Positions 63,010 to 64,000 of a stretch of DNA of 64,000 bases are shown piece by piece; positions within the stretch are counted from its first letter, which is position 1, and each line of letters starts with the position of its first letter. This DNA comes from Kiloniella sp. EL199. Its GTDB lineage: Bacteria; Pseudomonadota; Alphaproteobacteria; Kiloniellales; Kiloniellaceae. A model generated the notes under the pieces. It was not told the origin of the DNA. It searched no databases and saw nothing but the letters and a program-made list of their open reading frames with translations. The translations under genes and the position numbers were made by a program. The DNA lies in assembly GCF_900313065.1 (NCBI RefSeq), contig NZ_OMPU01000005.1:124888-188887 (forward strand). The letters run 5' to 3'.

Positions 63010-64000
63010 TTAGAACTCGGACCAGTCGTCATCATCCTCGACAGCTGCAGCGACAGCGGTTGTCGGTTTAAGGGCAGTGACTGTTTTGGGAGTTGTTTTT
63101 GAGGTTACTTTGGATGTGTTCCGGTTTTTGGGTTTGCGTTCGCTATGAGTGCTTTGATCAGTTTTAAAGAAGCCGATCATTTCGGAGAGGCCCTCGGCCT
63201 GCTCTTCCAGCGTTCGCGCCGAAGCTGAACTTTCCTCTACCAGGGCGGCATTCTGCTGGGTCATTTCATCCATGGCTGTGATAGCAGTATTTATCTCTTC
63301 AACACCAGTGGCCTGTTCCCGGCTTGAAGCGGCGATCTCGGAAATGATGTCAGCAACACGTTTGGATGAATCAACAATCTCGGACAGGGTGTCCCCGGTA
63401 GATCTGACAAGGGTAACACCTTCTTTAACCTGATCATTGGCTTCAACAATCAGGGTTTTGATATCCTTGGCTGCTTCGCCGGAACGTTGCGCCAGTGTCC
63501 GCACTTCGGCTGCAACAACCGCAAAGCCTTTACCTGCTTCGCCCGCTCTGGCCGCTTCAACTGCTGCATTCAGCGCCAGAAGATTGGTTTGGAAGGCAAT
63601 CTCGTCAATGACACCGATGATGTCGGATACTTTCTGAGATGCCTGTTCAATCCCAGTCACAGCAACAACAGCGTCTTTCACAACTTCACCGCCACGTTCA
63701 GCAGTCTCTGTTGCGTTGAGTGCCATCTGATTGGCCTGTTGGGCGCTGTCTGCATTCTGTTTAACGGTTGTGGACATTTCTTCCATGGATGCTGCAGTCT
63801 GTTGCAGGCTGGAAGCCTGTGCTTCGGTTCGTTGGGAAAGATCCATTGAACCGGATGCAATTTCTGTGGACGCGGAGCCAATCTCATCGGTTGTTGCGAC
63901 GATATCGCCAACAGTTTCTGCCAAACGTTTTGATGTCTGGTTTACATCCTGTTTTAAGGTTTCATAAGTCCCTGTGGAACTGGTTGTAATCTGATGTGTC
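63010..64000 (-). CDS. methyl-accepting chemotaxis protein, 5' end beyond the window
   Basis: The frame stays open to the right edge, so only the C-terminal ~330 residues are present. It shows the canonical MCP signalling domain with tip EIAFQTNLLALNAAVEAARA then GEAGKGFAVVAAEVRTLAQR, and adaptation helices with QRTEAQASSLQQTAASMEEM. A basic Thr/Lys/Pro-rich flexible tail (about 45 residues) ends in DDDDWSEF. The last five residues fit the x-W-x-x-F pentapeptide that tethers CheR or CheB in other bacteria, and cheR is the next gene. Membrane topology cannot be judged because the N-terminus is missing. Confidence 0.95.
   Translation of the reverse strand, partial: THQITTSSTGTYETLKQDVNQTSKRLAETVGDIVATTDEIGSASTEIASGSMDLSQRTEAQASSLQQTAASMEEMSTTVKQNADSAQQANQMALNATETAERGGEVVKDAVVAVTGIEQASQKVSDIIGVIDEIAFQTNLLALNAAVEAARAGEAGKGFAVVAAEVRTLAQRSGEAAKDIKTLIVEANDQVKEGVTLVRSTGDTLSEIVDSSKRVADIISEIAASSREQATGVEEINTAITAMDEMTQQNAALVEESSASARTLEEQAEGLSEMIGFFKTDQSTHSERKPKNRNTSKVTSKTTPKTVTALKPTTAVAAAVEDDDDWSEF

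Overview
The window reads as the chromosome of a marine or halotolerant alphaproteobacterium of moderate GC, probably in or near the Rhodospirillales/Kiloniellales. This is inferred from gene order and protein character, since no rRNA or other direct marker is present. Three blocks support it: a DUF484-xerC pair and fsa next to priA and an F1-only atpHAGDC operon; a long rplU-rpmA-obgE-proB-proA-nadD-rsfS-rlmH-gpmI-envC-ctpA-yibQ-rppH block in typical alphaproteobacterial order; and genes for ectoine and choline-sulfate use with a TAXI-TRAP transporter.

Layout. 1-5.3 kb: 3' end of lpd, an MFS transporter, a small Cys-rich protein, xerC (with no usual start codon), a DUF484 protein and a fructose-6-phosphate aldolase/transaldolase. 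5.6-13.3 kb: priA and the F1 ATP synthase operon. 13.4-16 kb: TerC-family, PhnA-like, GNAT and CHMI-like genes. 16-28.9 kb: minus-strand housekeeping block covering ribosomal proteins, ribosome maturation, proline, NAD, envelope and glycolysis. 29.1-34.2 kb: a decayed saccharopine-dehydrogenase-like gene, then DUF1330, an unrecognised TIM-barrel-like protein, RidA, two IclR regulators and an AhpD-like protein. 34.2-37.5 kb: two sensor kinases. 37.7-43.4 kb: a quinone oxidoreductase, then an ectoine degradation set (ectoine hydrolase, M20 deacetylase, AsnC regulator, class III aminotransferase). 43.4-51.6 kb: an aminotransferase/BKACE operon divergent from an RpiR regulator, followed by a TAXI-TRAP transporter with a universal stress protein. 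51.9-56.2 kb: DoxX, Bcr/CflA efflux, and a LysR/choline-sulfatase pair. 56.4-64 kb: a chemosensory cluster (two MCP-type proteins, CheR, CheD, CheB) joined to partner-switching genes (STAS protein, receiver-PP2C phosphatase, pseudo-receiver-ATPase kinase).

How the genes work together. From 37.7 to 56.2 kb the window looks like a scavenging island for nitrogen-rich osmolytes: ectoine opened and deacetylated to diaminobutyrate and transaminated, choline-O-sulfate desulfated, and an unidentified amino-compound deaminated and cleaved as a beta-keto acid. The right end couples receptor methylation and deamidation to a Ser-phosphorylation partner switch. CheA, CheW and CheY are not in the window and may lie just past its right edge.

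Most worth following up: the aminotransferase-BKACE-RpiR locus, the chemosensory/partner-switch cluster with its degenerate receiver, xerC without a canonical start codon, the perfect 17-bp inverted repeat inside envC, and the IclR/RidA/TIM-barrel cluster. No tRNA, rRNA, CRISPR array, insertion sequence or prophage was seen.
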